Made by a program: the position numbers and the translations under genes. This document shows, one piece after another, positions 48,401 to 60,253 of a stretch of 64,000 nucleotides of DNA. The notes below the pieces were generated by a model. That model did not search any database and was not told the origin of the DNA. It saw only the letters and a program-made list of their open reading frames with translations. Source of the DNA: Turnera subulata (taxonomy: Eukaryota > Streptophyta > Magnoliopsida > Malpighiales > Passifloraceae); NCBI GenBank assembly GCA_028386065.3, contig JAKUCV010001126.1:109640-173639 (forward strand), read 5' to 3'. Every line of letters begins with the position of its first letter. The stretch's first letter is position 1.

Positions 48401-50021
48401 AAATGGGTAAATGATGGAAGAGTAAAGGAATTGAACTGGAATTTGAGATGATGTTATATTTGTCACTTGGAAAGTAGTGGTACGACTAGATGGTTAGAGA
48501 CTAGTTCTGTGGTGTCTTGCCAGAGGGTTTGTTGGTTGGGGGTGTTGACCCCGGATTTGTGATATTGGGATGTTGATTCTGGATTTGTGATATTGGGATG
48601 TTGATCCCGGATTTGAGATATTGGGATGTTGATCCCGGATTTGTGATATGGGGATGTTGATCCCGGATTGTGGTGGGGCCTGGCATCCAGAATTAGTTAA
48701 TAACCAGGTACGACCCTAGCTTGTCCAGTGACGGGGTCCGGAAGATAAAATTGGAAATAATAATAAATATTCTTTTGGTCTTGGTATAAATGCTATAGTG
48801 GTTTCCTTGTGTCGTGATTGTTTGTGCTTATTGTTGTGATTGATGTGATTACTTCGAAAGTATTATGGTTGAATATATCTTTGTTTATCTTTCGTCGGTG
48901 AGCACTTCGGACTCACCCCTCGCCTGCGGGGTTTCATCCCGTAGGTTTGGTTGATCGTAGTTCAGGTACGATGTTCGTTGGCTGCTGCTTACTTCTCCAC
49001 CTGACCCGGATCCATACACCGCTGCATCTGCATTTTAGTCTTCCGCTGCTTGTCTTTCTGTTGTGAATTTGTTATTGCTACTGTATTATATTTGGTGTTG
49101 AACAGATTGGAATGTTGGCTTGAATAATGGACCCCGAGGTCGGGTGTCGAATATTGTATTTGTGGTGTGCGTGTATTGTAATATATTTTGTATGTACTGT
49201 CTGCTGCTGTAGTAAGAACAGTTCTGGCACGTGTTTACCCTGTACGGTAAATACGGGTCGGGGCGCTTCACGATCCCTACGATTTGATTTTAAATGATGA
49301 TAATATAATTGTCACGTGGTAAGTAGAGGTACGACCGGATGGTTTGAGACTGTTTTGTGGTGGCCATGATCTGGGTTACTTGTGATGGGCATGTTGATGC
49401 CGGTTTGATTGGGATGTTGATCCCTGAGTTTGTTATTGGGATGTTGATCCCGGGTCCTTTTTGATCTGGCACCAGGAACAGGTTGATAACCTGGTACGAC
49501 CCTAGCTTATCCGTGACGGGGCCCGGAAAGATAAAATTTGGAAAATTGGTTTTATTTGAGTCTTTTCGGATTTGGACCGATTTTGGGTCTAGTCTTTTGG
49601 TTTTTGCTGGTTTTAGACCTTGAGTATTTATATGTGCATATTGATTGTCTTTTCTTTGTCGGTGAGCACTTCGGACTCACCCCTCACCTGCGGGCTTTCA
49701 TCCCGTAGGATGAGTTATTATTTTGGTACAGGATTGGTGCATTCCAGACAGGCTGCGGCGTTATCCCTTGGACAGGACTTGGATCCATAGTTTGCATCAG
49801 TGTCGCATACAGTGTTTATGTGAGTTATTAAGTCTTCCGCTGTGCACAGTTTTATTATTGTTGGGCCATTGGGCCAGTTGAGTTGTTATTACTGTTTTTA
49901 CTTTGGGCTGTTGAGCCCGTGTTTCTGTTGTACACACTGTATGCTGGACTTGTTTTGGTTGGGTTGTCACAGTTCCGGCACGTGTTTACTGTGTACAGTA
50001 AATACGGGTCGGGGCGTTTCA
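45433..50021 (+). mobile_element. very long solo-LTR-like element, plus orientation (4.6 kb)
   Basis: Starts TGTAACAGCCCGGG and ends GGGGCGTTTCA, with the 5-bp target duplication GCTCC on both sides (45,428-45,432 and 50,022-50,026). It holds no gag, pol, primer site or polypurine tract, so it behaves as a solo LTR. In order it contains a CTGGTCCGGA box, a purine-rich run (about 45,780-46,020), a GC-rich exon-like block (about 46,060-46,361) followed by GTGAGAATCC, a long AT-rich region, and a second block (about 47,170-47,335). Then come a 27-28-bp minisatellite (about 48,545-48,670) and a 3' part present twice (about 48,435-49,270 and 49,290-50,021). TG/CA ends and length recall the Tekay/Del group of Ty3/Gypsy; that is inference. 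Confidence 0.82.
48435..50021 (+). repeat. tandem duplication of the LTR 3' part
   Basis: Copy 1 (about 48,435-49,270) and copy 2 (about 49,290-50,021) share, in order, GGTACGAC(T/C)(A/G)GATGGTT, the GGGATGTTGAT repeats, AACC(A/T)GGTACGACCCTAGCTT, GTGAGCACTTCGGACTCAC, CATCCCGTAGG and ACGGGTCGGGGCG. Each ends with an LTR-type CTTCA or TTTCA. Only the second end is next to the target duplication. Confidence 0.8.
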
Positions 50022-50173
50022 GCTCCCCCCCTCAGTGAAAAAGATTATAAAAATTATAGAACAAATGAGGCAAACACTCAATTTAGTACACCAATTTGGC
50101 AATTTGACTCGGTTAACCAAATTCATACACAAATTTGAATGGTGGTCAATTAAATACACTAATTTATAGAATT

Positions 50174-53100
50174 TGAGACGCCCCGACCCGTATTTACCGT
50201 ACACAGTAAACATGTGCCGAAACTGTGACAATCCAACCTAACAAAGCCCAACAGATAGCGTATAAAACAATAAACTGACCAACGGCCCATATCAAAAACT
50301 GAAAACCGGCCCATCGGCCCAACATAGAACTCGTCACCCGAACCCCGGGGACATCAACAACAACCATCCGGCCCAATGGCCCAACTACAACATAAGCACA
50401 ACAGAAAACTCAACAATATGCACAGCGGAAGACTTATAACTCACATGACAACACATGCAAAGCCCAATGCAACTAATGGATCCGAGTCCTGTCTGAGGGT
50501 ACGCTTCAGCTCGCCCGGTACGTTCCTGCACTACAAGCAACTCATCCTACGGGATGAAACCCCGCAGGCGAGGGGTGAGTCCGAAGCGCTCACCGACGAA
50601 AGATAAATAGAGATATATTCAACCACAATACTTTCGAAATAAACACAACAATCACAACAATAAGCAAAAACAATCACATCACAAGGATACTGCCATAACA
50701 ACTAACACATACTTCACGACAGAGGAATCCAACTCAAACAACACATCAGAGAAAACCAACACGAACAACATAACAGAGGAAACCAACACGAACAACACGA
50801 TAGAGGAATCCTACTAAATCATATCAAAGCCAAGACCAAATGAATACTCATTAATTTTTATTGCCAATTTTATCTTCCGGCCCCGTCACTGGACAAGCTA
50901 GGGTCGTACCAGGTTATCAATTAATTCCGGATGCCAGGTATAAGAACCAAACCAAACCAAATGTTACCATACCGGGACCACGTCCCAAATTACCAAATCA
51001 CACCGGGTTCAACAACCCAAAATACCATACCGGGATCAACATCCCAAAACTGGATATTCGGTATATCCGAACCACTGGGTATTCGGTATACCCCAACCAC
51101 AGGCATCAATATGCCAACCGGATATTCGGTATATTCGAACCACTGGGTATTTGGTATACCCTAACCACAGGCAACAACATGCCAACCGGATATTCGGTAT
51201 ATCCGAACCACTGGGTATTTGGTATACCCTAACCACAGGCAACAACATGCCAACCAAATCAAGTATCCAAACCAAGTAACCGACCATAGCATCCCAGAAT
51301 TAATTTTCAAACCATCGGGTCGTACCACTACTTCCCACATATATCATCATCTCATATCAATTCCAATTCCAATTTCCAATTTCCATTTCTCAATTATCCA
51401 CAGTCAATAGTTTATTCCAATTATCCAATCACAACACTGTCTACCGTCAACAATCACAATATCCATAACAGTCAAACAATTATCCACTTTCCTATTAGCT
51501 CAAGTTACACAACAGACCAATCCTTCAACAGTTTCATAACATCAACTACTCACAGTCCAACATCAATCACAACACAGTATCCAATAAACCAACAACAGTC
51601 GTACAGCGGTTCAATCAAGCAAATCAACATCATAGCAACAACAACAACAATAACCATAGCAGCCAATTACCCAACACAATTCCATATTACCAAATATCCA
51701 TCAACAGTACATATAACACCAATTATTCACAATTAACAGTTCATCACAATATCCACACGACCAATAGCACAGTCCAACAACAGCAACATCAATAACAGTC
51801 AAATATCCAACAATGACCCTCTCAGTAGTTCATTCCAACAACAAAACACACAATTATCCACATTGTCCAGTTCATCATTATTCTCAACACAATATCGCAA
51901 ATCCAATATCACAGTCTAACATCAACAACAACGACAACATCATAGCAGTCAATCAACCAACAGTAATCATCTCAGCAGTTCAATCAAGCAACAAAACAAA
52001 CACAGTATTACTTGCACATATCAAGGGTTATCCATCCTCACCTTGGCCGATTACTCAACTTCGGAAACAATGACCGGTCCGACGCCGGCTCCTCGGGAAA
52101 CTGGCCGATACCCAAACCTATACATCAAAACAACACATACTCACATAAATGCACATAATCGGTATACTATGATGCCCATACTACGATACATACCCATCCC
52201 GGTTCTTATTCTCTATTTTCATCTTTTACCGAAAATAATTACCCGTACGTATATCCGAATATAATTTCGGTACCATACTTTAATTAAAACTCTTTTCAAA
52301 ATAATTTCATAAAATAACTATAATTATCCAAATAATAATTACTATAATTTTCCAGAAAAATAATAACTTATTTATAATTTTCAAAAATTATTTATAGTAT
52401 TTATCTTTTTCTAAATATATAATAATATTTCCAACACAAAATATAATTACTTTTAATTTCCAAAGTACATATATATATAATTTCCACAAACAAGAGAAAA
52501 TAATACATATATTTAATTCCTAGAAATTAATTTCAAGGTATGTATATATATATTTTCCAAATAATATTAGTTTTTCCTAAAATATTACTTAATTATTTAT
52601 CAAAGTAAATATATTCATATTTTTCTCAAAATACCAGAATTAAATTGTCCCTAATTTTCTCAAGTAAATATATAATTTTTTTTCCAAAATTATATACCAG
52701 ATTAATAAATAAATACTTATATACATATATTATTTCTCTTTTTTTTTTAACTGGACTGGGCCATGAACACTAAGCCCATGCCCAGCCCAGAACAGTCAAG
52801 CCCACAAACTGAATCCAAAAACCCAGCAGGTCTAGCCGCGGCCCAAGCACCAAGGCCCCAGCCACAAGGACAAGCCCAACAAGCCCACGGTCTCAGCCCT
52901 CAGCCCGACCCGTTTGAAACCGGATCACTCACCCACAACCCGGTACTTCAAGGGTTCCTGCAAACGATGGCGCGTCGGTGTCGGCCGGCGCGACGAGACG
53001 GCGGGCGGGCGTGGGAGTAGTTGGCGGCAGGGCGGCACGAGCTGACAGTAGGGGAAGGAGGCGTGAGGGAGAAGACGTGGCAGAGGAGGGACGGGTCCGG

Positions 53101-53725
53101 GCGTCTTCGTCGGGTCGTCGTTCCATGGACAGCGGCAGTTTCCAGCAGAGGGGAAGGAAAGGCATCGGGCGGCGTCACGGGAAGAAGACGAAGGCGGCTG
53201 GGTCGTCAGCTGCAGCGGCAGGGGAGAAGGGTGGCGGCTGGTGGCGGTGGCCGGCGTGGCAGGCGGCTCCCCCTTCTTCCCGTTTCTTTTTTTTTCTTTT
53301 CTTTTTCTTTCTCTTTTTTTTTCCTCTCTTTTTTTCTCTTTTCTTCTCTTTTTTTTTCCCCCTTCTTCTCCTCCACCGGCAGCCTTCTCCTTTTAATCTG
53401 TTTTTTTTTTTTACTATTAAGCATGTGAGCAATAATGCAAACCGTCCATATTACGGGCGAGTCCGATCCGGACCAGAAAATAATCGATACCTCCTTAGTT
53501 ATTTTCCGGTGTGATTTTTCGAGAAATTCCGAAACCCGAAAAATACCAACTTAGTTCCGAAAAATCCACGGAAAAATCACGAGCGCGGGAAAACTCTCGG
53601 TTTCGAAAAAAAACGACTCCCGGTTTACCTTGAATTAATTACCCAAGATTAATTCATTCGGTAAATCACTGTATAACGACTTTAACAGTCCCGGTAAAAA
53701 TCCAAATTTTACCCGGGCTGTTACA
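50174..53725 (-). mobile_element. second very long solo-LTR-like element, minus orientation (3.6 kb)
   Basis: Reverse-complement relative of 45,433-50,021. On its own strand it starts TGTAACAGCCCGGG (53,725) and ends in CGTCTCA (50,174). The 5-bp target duplication GAATT flanks it (50,169-50,173 and 53,726-53,730). It shares the same order of blocks: pyrimidine-rich run on the plus strand (about 53,280-53,410), GC-rich block (about 52,930-53,280), AT-rich middle, GTGAG...CTCAC and CCCGCAGG hairpins (about 50,545-50,600). It lacks the 3' duplication of its partner but has its own 68-bp tandem repeat (51,052-51,255). No coding domain. Confidence 0.85.
51052..51255. repeat. 68-bp tandem repeat, three copies
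   Basis: Units at 51,052, 51,120 and 51,188 with a few substitutions, each containing TATTCGGTATA(T/C)(C/A/T)C-type half palindromes and CAACATGCCAACC. It lies inside the minus-strand LTR-like element, where its partner has a different minisatellite. Confidence 0.92.
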
Positions 53726-53730
53726 GAATT

Positions 53731-56700
53731 GGTCCACATAAAATACAAATTTGTAAAATTAATTCAATCAACACATAGCACACTCAAAATTAACTTGTTG
53801 TAACAAGTACTCAGACTCTAAGTTTATTCAAAATTTGGTCAGAATTATATGTTTAATCAATAATAAGGTAACGCGTATCAACTTCACATTTTCCTTAACT
53901 TTTAATTATCTAATCTCGAATCCAAGTGGAAATAAAAATTGTGATTTCAATAGCGATTTCAAATTAGTTCAACTATCAGTTGTTCTAACATAAAAATTAT
54001 AAATTAAGAAGAGATTAATCATGCAATCAAATAGAAATGGAATACTCTTTTAATATATAAAAATTAGGGGACAATATAATTGTAGCCAACTCTTCCAATA
54101 TAAAAAAATTAGCGGACAATATCAATTGTAGCCAACACTCATTGTGCAAGATAGTAGAGGGACGTGTGCCATCCACAAGGCTCGCCCCTATACTCAGATC
54201 ATATCCTTTGGCAGTACACTCCACATGAACTTCAATCACTGTCCAAATTCTAGCAATTTCAATTCAGTATCCGATAATTAAAGAATACTTCTTCATCTAA
54301 AGCGTGGCGTCCACAAGAATACTTCCTCCTCTCACATCCCAGTTTACTATCAGACAAAAACAAGTTGCCATGCTTCCTCCTACTGATTGGTAGGTTTTGG
54401 TTTTCCTTTTTTTCTCTTAAAGAAAAGTTATAGTACTTTTGTGGATTCCTTGCGTAATTCTCTGAAGAGGTGAAACATATATGAAAACCTGTTCCTGCTT
54501 ACTTCCTGTTCCTGATGTTGGCCCTATTACCATTTCTGTGGTTAGGAATCATTCCTCTGAGCCAGACAAATTATACTGCACAAACGAAATATCTTTGATT
54601 CTTGTGGATATACTTCAATTCCTCTAAATATTTTGTCCCTTTGAGAGAAGTCCTATGAATCTATGAGATTATTAATTAGTTGTCTATTCTTCAACTATCC
54701 TCATCAGTGTATTAAAGGAAAAAAAAAAAAAACTATACCCTCAGTGTGGGAGAAAACTATAATATAAATTTTGTCATATGGGAGAAAACTATAATATAAA
54801 TTTTCACGGACCAATGTGCTGTACAATGGCCCGCGTTAGAGTGTAAAATTATTCATGAGGCCATATTTACAGGTTTAATTTTTTGGTTGAAAATTTTAAA
54901 TGATCTCTTGACAAGGAAGTAAAGCCACCATCACTAAACCATTCCATTCCTCACGGCCTCCGAATTAAAAAGCATAAAATATGATTGGGCAAGGTTAGGT
55001 TTTAGTTGAAAATGAAATGGTCGAATGAAGAATGATCATCCTTCAGTTGGAATGTCCTCGTGGTTTAATCGATGTCCGATTCAGATCAAATCTTTTTCTT
55101 ATTATTTGTTACGAAATGCCTATATTTTTTTCTAAACAAACTCGATTTATGAAGATGTACCCCACCCACATTTCCAGACCCACAGTCGGTCCAATATACG
55201 GATGTGGGCCTTGATACAATTTTCTTGGGGTTGCTATTGAAAAGAATGTATGAGAGTGGGTTAGAGCTTGGAATGGAAGCAGACCTCCTCACAGTGGGTT
55301 AGACTTTAGAGGACTTTTTATGGTCAGTTTGGAAATAAATTTTAAAAGGAAATAAAGGGAAGGACAATAGGAAAAAAAATTGGAAAAGAGATATTAACAT
55401 TTATAATTCTCTCCTTTTATTTAGTTGTACATAAAATCACTATAATAAAAATGAAAAAAAAACGTTACATTTTAGTATAAAAAATAGAAGAAATAAATAG
55501 ATCTAGCATTAAAATTACATAAATATATTCCAAATAAAATCTATAAAGAAAACTTAATAGATCTAGCATTAAAATTACATAAATATATTTCAAATAAAAT
55601 CTATAAAGAAAACTTCTCCCCACATTTCACTTCTTTCTCATCTAGTTAACGAATAAGAAGGGGCATTACCCCGGGTTTCATCCAAGGGAACATGGATTCT
55701 ATCTCCCCCTAGTTTCTAGGATTCTGGATCAAAAAGCAAACAACATAGTACTTTTTTTTTTGGTTTACAACAGAGAGACTATGCTCATTAAGCTCATTAA
55801 GCATATATACCTTACCCATCCTAACCCTCTAATATCTACTCGTATCCGGATTTAAATCCGGATGACCTTGGTGGAAACCAAAGTCTTATGCCAGTGAGCT
55901 CAAGAGACTCTGGCCAAACAGTTATTCTTTTCAACAATTTCTTTTCATATTATTCTTTACCTCCTTTTCCCATGTTCTTAGGGGCCTTCTTTTGGAAGTG
56001 TGATAACCTTTCTCCTGAGCTAGTAGTTTTGGTATATTGTCAGTTCTGCATAAGGATATGAAAATGGTGCTGATTTTCATCTCTATAATTATTTCAATAG
56101 ATTGTTTTGTTATTTGTTAGTGGTAGGATTTAAAATACGTTGAGTGCACAACTACTCCGATGATTCGTGTACATGCAATGATTAACAAATGCATTGAGTC
56201 GATTTTTTATCATGAATTTAGATACTTTATTATTTTAGGTAATTCAGGTAATTAACAATTTCCAAAATTTGAAGTTAATGGGCAGAAACCTATTAGAATT
56301 AGAAAAAAAGAGTTGTAGTAAAGGAAAGACTACCAACAAGTACATGGATGTAGCCGCCGTAGTAGGATAAGTGCTCACAACGAACAGATACAGCTACAGA
56401 TTGAACAATTCCGAATGCAACACTATCAAAAGCTTCATAGTTCTAATTTTCATAGTACAACGCGGAAACTACTGCAACAAACGCTAATTTATTCCATTAG
56501 CCATGTTTCGAAATTTCTTTAAATGGTCATTCAGGTCAATTATTTAACATTTATACCAATTCTATTATACAATTTTCGCATTTTTTATGCTTTAATATCA
56601 TTAATGTTTTTTTTATCTACAATACCATTTTTTTATAAGTGACTGTATACATATAGAATTTGTATATAGACAAATATGATAAGTTATATATGTAGTGGTA

Positions 56701-57480
56701 ATCCATGAATAATTAATCTTTAAATCATATAATAATCCTGCTACATCATATGGAGAGATATGTATATTGAATATCTTCCTATTACTTTTATTGACTTAAT
56801 CTACCATATAGCATTGTTCAGTTTTTAAAATTTGATACTCCATAATTTTATCGATGGCATTCAAAGTTTTACCCTGAATCCAGTCTAGGTTTTGCTTCCC
56901 ATCATATAATTGGTGAGTCTTTAATTGAGATTTTGTGCATAAATATACAGAGTTGAATTCGAAACCCAAGTAATTTATCACTTGACCAACCCACACTAGT
57001 GAGCAGTGGCATTCTATAATTGTGCAGCCTGTGGGAATTACCTATGGGAAAATGCCAACCTGGAACAGACGGTAAATGAGTCTAATTCCTTCCAGCAGTA
57101 AAATTACCCGTGACAAATGGAGTAAGAAAATCTGGATAACGACAAGGAAACTTTATTCAAAACAAAGGAGATGACGACAAAGAAAACTGGCATCCATGCC
57201 CAGAATTCAAAAACTTTCCTTAAACACGCTTCACACTCGCAGACACTTCCTCTGAATTCCACGCGCGGGTCCAACCCAAAACCAACTGACCCGAACCGTT
57301 AACCCTGGCCCACGACAAATACTCGCAGAAAAGCCACCGGTTTGAGGTGCGCGAGTAGAGAAACCACGGCACGCTCCAGCGAGTGGTTAGTTCTAGAAAG
57401 TGTGGAGCAGTTTTCTGGCGCAATCAAATCTGCAAACGTGGAATCGTGGTATATGGAAAGTAGCAAAAAGATTCCATTCA
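53731..57480. other. intergenic, AT-rich, no gene recognised
   Basis: Holds several short tandem duplications: about 54,048-54,136 (two units of about 45 bases), about 54,748-54,816 (two units of about 32) and 55,501-55,614 (60-bp period, two units). About 55,790-55,925 has tRNA-like or SINE-like text on the minus strand but without fixed borders. The right end belongs to the ferritin promoter. Confidence 0.5.
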
Positions 57481-57492
57481 TACCAGATAGGC

Positions 57493-57506
57493 CACGAGCC
57501 TTCCAC
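57493..57506 (+). promoter_or_regulatory. IDRS-like iron-responsive element of the ferritin promoter
   Basis: CACGAGCCTTCCAC differs at one fixed position from the plant iron-dependent regulatory sequence CACGAGNCCNCCAC, which represses ferritin transcription under low iron in maize and Arabidopsis. It lies 239 bases before the ATG and about 100 before a TTTATA box (57,606-57,611). Position and match support it; function here is inferred. Confidence 0.6.
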
Positions 57507-57605
57507 ACGCCCTCTACACGTGGAGGAATCCTGGCCCTCCACCCCTGATATCATCCAACGGCTCGCAGGAAACCCCGTACAGCCTGGAACTCTTGTCCAC
57601 TCTTT

Positions 57606-57611
57606 TTTATA
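57606..57611 (+). promoter_or_regulatory. TATA-like box of the ferritin gene
   Basis: TTTATA about 134 bases before the ATG, followed by a CT-rich leader (about 57,656-57,690, TTCTTCTTCTTCTCC) typical of plant 5' untranslated regions. Confidence 0.5.
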
Positions 57612-57744
57612 GCCCCCCCTTCCCTTCTCCTCCGCATCCACAGCTAATCATACAATCTCCATTTCTTCTTCTTCTCCTTCCTCCTATAATCTTTTGATTT
57701 CAAGAATCTGTTTCCTCTTTTGGTTGTTATCATAGCAAAAGCAA

Positions 57745-60189
57745 ATGGCTTTGAGATCTGTTTCTGCGTTTTCACTTGCTGCAAAGCAGGTGGATGCTGC
57801 TTCTCTGTTTAACGGTGTGGGTTCAATGAAGGGGAAGAGTAGGAGGAGCAGCAGAGTGGTGGTTTCTGCTGTAAATGAAATCCCTACTGTTCCCCTTACA
57901 GGTGTGATTTTCCAGCCTTTTGAAGAGGTGAAGAAGGAGGACTTTCTTGTGCCTATTTCTCCTCAGGTCTCTCTTGCTCGCCAGTACTATGAAGACGAGT
58001 GTGAAGCTGCTATTAATGAGCACATCAAGTGAGTACCATCCCTTTTTTCTTGGTTTTGTTTTTATGGCTTTTTTGAGATCTTGTTTCTTGGGTTTTTCCT
58101 AATGAATGTGTTGTTTCTTTCGTGTGGTGTTTGTTACAGTGTGGAGTACAATGCTTCGTATGTGTACCATGCCCTGTTTGCTTATTTTGACAGGGATAAT
58201 GTTGCTCTAAAGGGAATGGCCAAGTAAGCAGAGCGCGAGAGAGAAAATTCTCTTCTTTATGTTGTTCTTCATTTGTTGTTTATCTTATTGTTGTTTTGTT
58301 TTTTTTTTTTCTTTTTGTGGGTTCAGATTTTTCAAGGAATCCAGCGAGGAAGAAAGAGACCATGCTGAGAAGCTGATGAAGTATCAGGTACTTTTGACTA
58401 GACTGTTAATGTTTTCTTGAATATTCCTGCGTAAAAAACCTGTCGTTCCCTTATTTTCCGTGTTTTGTCTGCCTCTTTTGTGGGTTGATTGGTGGCTAAT
58501 CATGTTTCGCTCATGAACAGAATATTCGTGGAGGCAGAGTGACTCTGCACTCTATAATGGCTCCTCCCTCAGAGTTTGAGCATGTAGAGAAGGGAGATGC
58601 GTTGTATGGTAAGTCATTTCAAGCTGCTTTTGGTTTTGCTGATCCTGTATCATCTTTTGTCTACACAGCTTGATATTGATTGCTCTGAACGCGATTGTGT
58701 TGTCGGTCGTTTTCAATTATAATTCTGTTCCAGATTTATACATCACCTATATGCTGTTTGTATAACTAGCCTAGCGTTTTTATTTGCCTAGTTTACACCG
58801 ACTAAATTCTTTGATCCACATTACCCGAAGAACTGTTGCTGAATTGGCTAGCTTAGTTAATTACAATCTTTCAATGTGTTATTCATGTGTCCACGAAGAG
58901 TTTAGTCTTATCGATCGGTAAGAACTCGGTATGTTGCTGTGGTAGTATAGACGAGTGCAGGTGCTTTCGCTTTTTTCAGGGGATCATATAGTTCTTTTGT
59001 CCTATTTGACAGTTTTCACGTGCTCTTTTCTGTTTTTTTTTTTTCCCCCATTCATCATCTCATTTGGGTAGGACTAGAAAAGTAATTTAGTAATCTTACA
59101 TTCATCTCAAATGAACACATAACTCTAATATAAACTTATGCTGGAATATTGTTTTAGTTGAAAGGGAGTTGGTAAGATTCGTAGACCTGACTAATTGGTT
59201 ATAAAGACGTAGCTATTATGTCTTAGGAGAACTATTTCAACCCAAAATGCTTGAATCTGAGATGGGTTGAACTATTCCGTTTTCTTTCTTGATGTCTAAC
59301 ATTAAAAGTTTCAAGCTGAACCTTATTTTCCGTGGATAGTAGTCCAATTAATCATTCTTATTAACTTCTGCTGTATGGGATTATCTAATGCAGCAATGGA
59401 GTTAGCATTGTCCTTGGAGAAGTTGGTGAATGAGAAACTGCTGAATTTGCACAAGGTAATGCAACTTCTCCTTTACACTCTTTTTTTTACTTTATTATCT
59501 TTGCTTAGGAAGTATGTTGTTCTTTCTTCGCATTTAAACAGCTCATAGTTCAACAATTTTGATACTCAGCACTGCTGGTTGTTTTATGGAAACAGGTGGC
59601 ATCAAAAAACAATGATCCTCAATTGGCAGATTTCGTTGAGAGCGAGTTTTTACAGGAACAGGTGAAGTTACTGTTCTTTTTCTTTCTGAACTGTGTGAAT
59701 TAACTCTAGAAACAAAACAAATAAACTGTGAATTTTTGAAGTTACAATTTTATGATAACGGATGTGGCTGATGTATATGCTTACGAATGTGAAGAACAAT
59801 CCTTAACAAAATTATATTACTTGATACAATTCATAATTTTCTTGATTTCTTTTCAATAGTCTTCAAAGAATAAAAACTTATCTTGGTTGATAATGTCTCA
59901 TCTTGAAAGTGGAAGAGGCTTAAGGAAAGCACCATATCTTGTTACTTAACAAGTTTTTCTTGACAGGTTGAAGCTATTAAGAAGATTGCTGAATATGTCA
60001 CACAATTGAGGATGGTCGGTAAAGGGCATGGTATGCACATATTCCTCTTAGAATTTAGTCATTTAAATTTCTTACCCACCCTCTCTGTCCTTCCAGATCT
60101 TACTTCTCTAATTTCTCTCTTTCCTTGTTGTTTTTGGGATTGCAGGTGTATGGCACTTCGATCAGGAGCTCCTTCACGAGGGTGCTTAA
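57745..60189 (+). CDS. ferritin, chloroplastic (8 coding exons)
   Basis: Exons 57,745-58,028, 58,140-58,223, 58,327-58,387, 58,521-58,608, 59,394-59,455, 59,596-59,661, 59,967-60,030 and 60,146-60,189 join without a frame break to 250 residues, the usual plant ferritin length. Residues 1 to about 46 form a Ser/Arg-rich plastid transit peptide, then the plant extension peptide (about 47-75), then the four-helix ferritin fold. Ferroxidase ligands line up with animal H ferritin: E97, Y104, E132, H135, E181 and Q215. DRDNVALKG (112-120) and [10 protein letters not shown] (131-140) are diagnostic. Twenty-four subunits form a shell that oxidises Fe(II) and stores it as Fe(III) mineral in plastids. 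An IDRS-like site upstream suggests the normal iron-dependent control. An AATAAA signal follows at 60,248. Which Arabidopsis ferritin it corresponds to cannot be settled by eye. Confidence 0.97.
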
Positions 60190-60247
60190 ATCAGCAGCTT
60201 TAGGACCATGAAATTGTAGGATATCTCTGGTTTAGGTGCCTTTTCAG

Positions 60248-60253
60248 AATAAA
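60248..60253 (+). terminator. polyadenylation signal of the ferritin gene
   Basis: AATAAA 59 bases after the TAA stop at 60,187-60,189, a usual distance for a plant gene. Confidence 0.5.

Noticed and set aside
51052..51255. regularly spaced repeats resembling a CRISPR array
   Set aside because: Contiguous 68-bp tandem units without unique spacers, inside a plant retroelement.
52763..53514. open frames in the GC-rich block of the minus-strand long LTR
   Set aside because: The frames differ between the two LTR copies and break in low-complexity runs; treated as non-coding LTR sequence.
55790..55925. SINE-like text on the minus strand (CTCTTGAGCTCACTGGCATA, ATCCGGATTTAAATCCGG)
   Set aside because: No clear A box/B box pair, A-tail or target duplication could be fixed.
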